Made by a program: the position numbers and the translations under genes. A stretch of 37,868 bases of DNA from positions 1-37,868 of the forward strand of contig JAIBAK010000035.1 in the NCBI GenBank assembly GCA_019695215.1, read 5' to 3'. Below are positions 34,004 to 37,868 of the stretch, in pieces. Under the pieces are notes generated by a model. That model ran no database searches. It worked only from the letters and a program-made list of their open reading frames with translations, and had not been told where the DNA came from. Each line of letters opens with the position of its first letter. Positions within the stretch are counted from its first letter, which is position 1. The DNA comes from Bacteroidia bacterium. Its GTDB lineage: Bacteria; Bacteroidota; Bacteroidia; UKL13-3.

Positions 34004-35923
34004 TCAGAGCTTTACTTTTGCTCCGGCTAATTGCTGTACAGTTTTTATTATAGAAGGCACATCGTAACCACATTCGGTATAAAGTTCGGGTTGTTCACCA
34101 TGTTCTACCACCACATCGGGCATTCCCAGCATTTTTACTTCAGCTTTATAACTGTGAGCAGCCATAAATTCGAGTACGGCACTTCCCATTCCGCCCACAA
34201 TGGTTCCGTCTTCAATAGTTACCACTTTACTAAAGCGGGTAAATACTTCATGAAGCAGGCTTTCGTCAAGGGGTTTTACAAAGCGTAAATCGTACAAAGC
34301 GGCAGAGATGCCTTCAAGATCGAGTTTGTTTGCCGCTTCCAAGGCAAGATTCCCAATATGACCAATGCTTAAAATGGCCACATCATCTCCGGGTTTCACT
34401 TTTCGGCCTTTTCCTATTTCTATTTCTTTGAAAGGCGTTTTCCAGTCGGTCTTTACTCCGTTTCCTCTGGGGTAACGAATACTGAAAGGGCCGGTTACTT
34501 TGTCGAGCTGGGCGGTGTACATCAGGTTGCGCAGTTCTTCTTCATTCATTGGAGCCGATACAATCATATTAGGCACACAACGCATAAACGGAATATCAAG
34601 CGCTCCGTGATGAGTGGGCCCATCGGCTCCGGCCAATCCGGCACGATCCATACATAAAATTACTTTAATGTTTTGAATGGCCACATCGTGCACCACCTGA
34701 TCATAGGCCCGCTGCATAAATGAAGAGTAAATATTACAAAACGGCACCATCCCCTGTGCAGCTAATCCTGCCGAGAAAGTGACTGCATGTTGTTCGGCAA
34801 TGCCTACATCAAAAGCACGGTCGGGCATCACCTTCATCATAATGTTCATTGATGAACCCGATGGCATGGCAGGAGTAATGCCGACAATTTTTTTATTTTT
34901 TTCGGCCAGTTCCACCAGCGTATGACCAAACACATCCTGGTATTTAGGAGGCTGTGGTTTATCGTTTACTTTTTTAACAATTTCTCCCGTAACTTTATCA
35001 AACAATCCCGGTGCGTGCCATTTGGTTTGTTCTTTTTCGGCCGGGGTAAAGCCCTTTCCCTTTACGGTTACACAATGCAATAATTTGGGGCCTGGTATAT
35101 TTTGGAGGTCTTTTAATAATTTTACTAAATGGGTTACATCGTGCCCGTCAACCGGACCGAAATAGCGAAACTTGAGCGACTCGAACAGATTGCTTTGACG
35201 CAGCAATCCCGATTTGAGTGTTCCCTGTATTTTTGAAATAATTTCCTGCGATACATGACCGACTTTATTCAGCCGTTCAAGTGCTTTCCACACGTCATCT
35301 TTAAAGCGGTTGTAAGTGGGAGAGGTGGTAATATCGGTTAAATACTCTTTGAGTGCACCCACATTCGGGTCAATGCTCATGCAATTATCATTGAGCACCA
35401 CCAGCAGGTTACTGTTCTCTACTCCGGCATGATTGAGTCCCTCAAAAGCCAGCCCTGCGGTCATGGCTCCGTCACCAATTACGGCCACGTGCTGGCGGTT
35501 ATTTTCTCCTTTAAGTCGCGAGGCTACAGCCATTCCCAAAGCGGCAGAGATAGACGTGGAAGAATGCCCTACTCCAAAAGCATCATATTCACTTTCGGAA
35601 CGTTTGGGGAAACCGGAAATGCCTTTGTACACCCTGTTGGTATGAAATAAATCTCTTCGGCCGGTAAGCATTTTGTGTCCGTATGCCTGATGGCCCACGT
35701 CCCATACCAATTGGTCGTAAGGAGTGTTAAGTACATAATGGAGGGCAACGGTAAGTTCTACTACGCCAAGGCTTGCACTAAAATGTCCGCCATATACCGA
35801 TACCGTATCAATGATATAATTGCGAAGATCGTCACAAACTTTCACCAAATCCTGTTCACTTACTTTTTTAAGGTCGGAGGGGTATTGGATATTTTTTAAA
35901 AACGGGCCGGGTTTTATTTCCAT
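34004..35923 (-). CDS. dxs: 1-deoxy-D-xylulose-5-phosphate synthase
   Basis: A 639-aa thiamine-diphosphate enzyme that joins pyruvate and glyceraldehyde 3-phosphate, the first step of the MEP isoprenoid pathway (also used for thiamine and pyridoxal synthesis). The cofactor motif is GDGAMTAGLAFEGL ... NDNCMS near residues 148-180, the catalytic Glu lies in VGIAEQHAVTFSAGL near 385 and the substrate-binding FGVGHSSTSISAALGMA near 115. The C-terminal transketolase domain (SIGHIGNLALEAA) is complete. Length is normal. ATG at 35921-35923, preceded by a -7 box 41 bases away. The other MEP genes are not in the window. Confidence 0.96.
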   Translation of the reverse strand: MEIKPGPFLKNIQYPSDLKKVSEQDLVKVCDDLRNYIIDTVSVYGGHFSASLGVVELTVALHYVLNTPYDQLVWDVGHQAYGHKMLTGRRDLFHTNRVYKGISGFPKRSESEYDAFGVGHSSTSISAALGMAVASRLKGENNRQHVAVIGDGAMTAGLAFEGLNHAGVENSNLLVVLNDNCMSIDPNVGALKEYLTDITTSPTYNRFKDDVWKALERLNKVGHVSQEIISKIQGTLKSGLLRQSNLFESLKFRYFGPVDGHDVTHLVKLLKDLQNIPGPKLLHCVTVKGKGFTPAEKEQTKWHAPGLFDKVTGEIVKKVNDKPQPPKYQDVFGHTLVELAEKNKKIVGITPAMPSGSSMNIMMKVMPDRAFDVGIAEQHAVTFSAGLAAQGMVPFCNIYSSFMQRAYDQVVHDVAIQNIKVILCMDRAGLAGADGPTHHGALDIPFMRCVPNMIVSAPMNEEELRNLMYTAQLDKVTGPFSIRYPRGNGVKTDWKTPFKEIEIGKGRKVKPGDDVAILSIGHIGNLALEAANKLDLEGISAALYDLRFVKPLDESLLHEVFTRFSKVVTIEDGTIVGGMGSAVLEFMAAHSYKAEVKMLGMPDVVVEHGEQPELYTECGYDVPSIIKTVQQLAGAKVKL

Positions 35924-36261
35924 TCGATATTAAACGTTCGAGAGGTTTTTTTTGTTCAGAGCCGCAAATTTAAATAAAAAGGGCAAATAACTGGATGAAG
36001 GGAAGGGCTAATCTATTGACAAAACTAATAGTTTGATTATCAAAATATAGTGCCAAATGAAAGTGAAGAGGATGCGAAAAACGACAGACGATACTAAAAT
36101 TTAATATTTACTTGTTAATATTGGGGTTGGATTAAAATCCGGTTGGGGGGATGTAAGATACAGATCAGGTTATTTATTTGGAGGACTTTTCTCTGCGTTA
36201 TATCTGTGTATCGGGCATTCTTTTCTAAGCAAAATTATTTCGTAAACAAAATTAACACTAT
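35924..36261. other. Divergent intergenic region dxs / beta-helix protein
   Basis: 338 bases with no gene. It holds the dxs -7 box at 35965-35972, an AAACTA-A-TAGTTT palindrome at 36022-36034 and a GGATT-AA-AATCC palindrome near 36130. No exact TAnnTTTG box was found for the plus-strand gene; TAATATTG near 36116 is one base off and far from the start. The palindromes could be operators; nothing links them to a known regulator. Confidence 0.4.
35965..35972 (-). promoter_or_regulatory. Bacteroidota -7 box for dxs
   Basis: On the minus strand TAAATTTG matches TAnnTTTG exactly, with its last base 41 bases before the ATG of dxs. Confidence 0.5.
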
Positions 36262-37868
36262 ATGAACTTTAAATTTCTATTACTACTTACTCTGGCTGTT
36301 TTTGCTTTTGAAAAGCGGGCCATGGCTCAGGTGGATGTAACCTCAACAGGGGGAACATCATCGGCCACTTACAGTACTTTGGGTGCAGCTTTTACCGAAA
36401 TTAATAACGGTACCCACACAGGTACCATTACTATTGGTATTTCGGCAAATACTTCCGAGAGCGCAACCGCAACGCTCAGCGCCAGCGGTACGGGGTCGGC
36501 CAGCTACAGCGCTATTACCATATCGCCCACGGGAGGAGCCGGACGCACCATTAGCGGAGCCATTACCGCAGGCAGCCCGTTAATTGATTTGAGCGGAGCT
36601 GATAACGTAACCTTTGACGGAGTGAACAGCGGAGGAAATTCCCTTACCATTTCCAATACTACTGCTTCAGCAACTACGGGCACATGTACCTTTAGGTTCA
36701 TAAACGGTGCAACCGGCAATACCATTACCAAGTGTACGGTGCTTGGATCATTCAGTGGTACGCTGGCTACAAACGGAGGAAACATTTTTTTCAGCACGGA
36801 CGGAAGTACTTCAAATGGAAATGATAACAACACCATTTCGTATTGCGATATTACCGCAGCGGGTTCAAACCTTCCTTCCAAATGTATTTATATGAATGGT
36901 TCCACCACTACGGCCGCTATTGCCAACAGCGGAAACTCTTTCCTTTACAATAATATTTATGATTATTTTCTTACCTCGGGGAGTGCCGGTGTGTATGCTT
37001 CAACGGGGAACAGTGATGTAACGGTTAGGTACAACAAATTTTACCAAACATCATCCAGAACTTATACTGCCACCGGTACAATGTACGGAGTATATTTCTC
37101 TAACACCACCTATGGAAATAATATTAATATAAGCGATAATACCATAGGTTACGCTTCGAGCAGTGGTACAGGTACACTTACGCTCACAGGATCAGGCTTT
37201 GCAGGAGCGTTTCAGGGAATTTATGTAGCCATTATGTCAACTTCATCTTACGCTTATATTAACCGCAATACCATTTCTGACATTTCAATTACCTCCAGTT
37301 CAGGGGTTCTTTACGGGATTAATAACGGTTCGAGCGCCTCCTCAAATGATATTTATATAGATACCAATACAGTAGCTAATATAACTGTTACAACCTCTAC
37401 AGGAGCAATTTACGGCATCATATGGACTTCGGCAACTAATTTATACGCACGCGGAAATACCGTGAATAATATATCACGGAATACAGCAGGGGTCATGTAT
37501 GGTATTTACAGCGGTTCAAGTTCGGTAAACGAGTATATAAATTACAATACGGTTTCTAATTTAAGTAATTCGGCTACTTCAACCAGTACTGTTACCATCA
37601 GAGGGATTTATCAACTTACAGCAGCAGGAATAAAACAATTCACTTACAATACTATTCATAGCTTAAGCATTCCAAGCTCAACCGGAACAGCTAATGTGCT
37701 TGAAGGAATGAGGGTAAATTATGGGACTACAGTTTCAATAACAGGCAACACAATTTATAATTTAACGGGTGTGGCTAATACACTGGTTGGTTTTGGTACA
37801 GCGGGCACAAGCGGTTCAGCTACGTTTACCATAAACAAGAACAAAATATACGGGCTGCAAAGCTCCTA
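36262..37868 (+). CDS. Secreted parallel beta-helix repeat protein, cut by window end
   Basis: An open frame of 535 codons from the ATG at 36262 to the right edge with no stop; I checked the frame line by line. Residues 1-22 are a signal peptide (MNFKFLLLLTLAVFAFEKRAMA, cleavage after AMA). The rest is rich in Ser, Thr, Asn, Gly and Ile. From about residue 330 on, units of 30-45 residues repeat: NTISDISITSSSGVLYGI, NTVANITVTTSTGAIYGI, NTVNNISRNTAGVMYGIY, NTVSNLSNSATSTSTV, NTIHSLS. The N-T-(I/V)-x-x-(I/L) core resembles right-handed parallel beta-helices of surface adhesins and polysaccharide lyases. No catalytic residue is assignable. The C-terminus, where a T9SS sorting domain may sit, is missing. 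The gene is divergent from dxs. Confidence 0.85.
   Translation, partial: MNFKFLLLLTLAVFAFEKRAMAQVDVTSTGGTSSATYSTLGAAFTEINNGTHTGTITIGISANTSESATATLSASGTGSASYSAITISPTGGAGRTISGAITAGSPLIDLSGADNVTFDGVNSGGNSLTISNTTASATTGTCTFRFINGATGNTITKCTVLGSFSGTLATNGGNIFFSTDGSTSNGNDNNTISYCDITAAGSNLPSKCIYMNGSTTTAAIANSGNSFLYNNIYDYFLTSGSAGVYASTGNSDVTVRYNKFYQTSSRTYTATGTMYGVYFSNTTYGNNINISDNTIGYASSSGTGTLTLTGSGFAGAFQGIYVAIMSTSSYAYINRNTISDISITSSSGVLYGINNGSSASSNDIYIDTNTVANITVTTSTGAIYGIIWTSATNLYARGNTVNNISRNTAGVMYGIYSGSSSVNEYINYNTVSNLSNSATSTSTVTIRGIYQLTAAGIKQFTYNTIHSLSIPSSTGTANVLEGMRVNYGTTVSITGNTIYNLTGVANTLVGFGTAGTSGSATFTINKNKIYGLQSS

Overview
The window looks like a chromosomal segment of an environmental member of the Bacteroidota. 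Four things point there: C-terminal type IX secretion (T9SS) sorting domains on three large or small exported proteins; two outer-membrane OmpA proteins with the TPR / beta-propeller / carboxypeptidase-regulatory / OmpA layout of the T9SS component PorE; a type III glutamine synthetase; and repeated TAnnTTTG (-7) promoter boxes instead of E. coli-type promoters. I see no rRNA, tRNA, CRISPR array, phage gene or transposase.

Layout. 1-3.3 kb: an MFS permease (minus) divergent from recX, then a fasciclin-domain lipoprotein and a NifU/Nfu-like Fe-S protein (plus), the last two each with its own promoter and terminator. 3.3-3.87 kb: a gene-free island holding two ~180 bp direct repeats, each with a terminator-like hairpin and a REP-like palindrome, separated by two more hairpins. 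3.87-13.3 kb: two giant tandem paralogues (1093 and 2009 aa), secreted multidomain adhesin-like proteins with a Cys-rich N-terminal domain, Ig/PKD-like repeats and near-identical T9SS tails. 13.4-17.3 kb: fatty-acid desaturase, rlmN, purM and a small membrane protein. 17.3-22.1 kb: a MORN-repeat membrane protein and the two PorE-like proteins. 22.3-24.5 kb: glutamine synthetase III. 24.8-26.4 kb (plus): a small T9SS cargo with a Reeler/choice-of-anchor-V-like domain and an inositol-monophosphatase-family enzyme. 26.4-28.4 kb: a 558-aa protein of unknown function with a GNAT-like segment, and a small membrane protein. 28.5-33.9 kb: a compact minus-strand housekeeping run sprT-like > recJ > lptB > rsmI > lnt. 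34.0-35.9 kb: dxs. 36.3 kb to the right edge: the start of a secreted parallel beta-helix repeat protein that is cut by the window end.

How it fits together. The window holds both likely machinery (PorE-like outer-membrane, peptidoglycan-binding proteins) and likely cargo (three proteins with visible T9SS tails, plus the truncated beta-helix protein) of the type IX secretion and cell-surface system. Envelope biogenesis is represented by lnt (lipoprotein N-acylation) and lptB (LPS export). The remainder is ordinary housekeeping: purine synthesis, rRNA methylation, isoprenoid precursor synthesis, nitrogen assimilation and recombination.

I found no clear candidate for a wholly new defence or mobile system. 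The parts most worth a second look are the repeat island, the giant tandem paralogues with a ~450 bp internal tandem repeat, the PorE-like pair, the 558-aa unknown, and the very short or structured leaders of a few genes.
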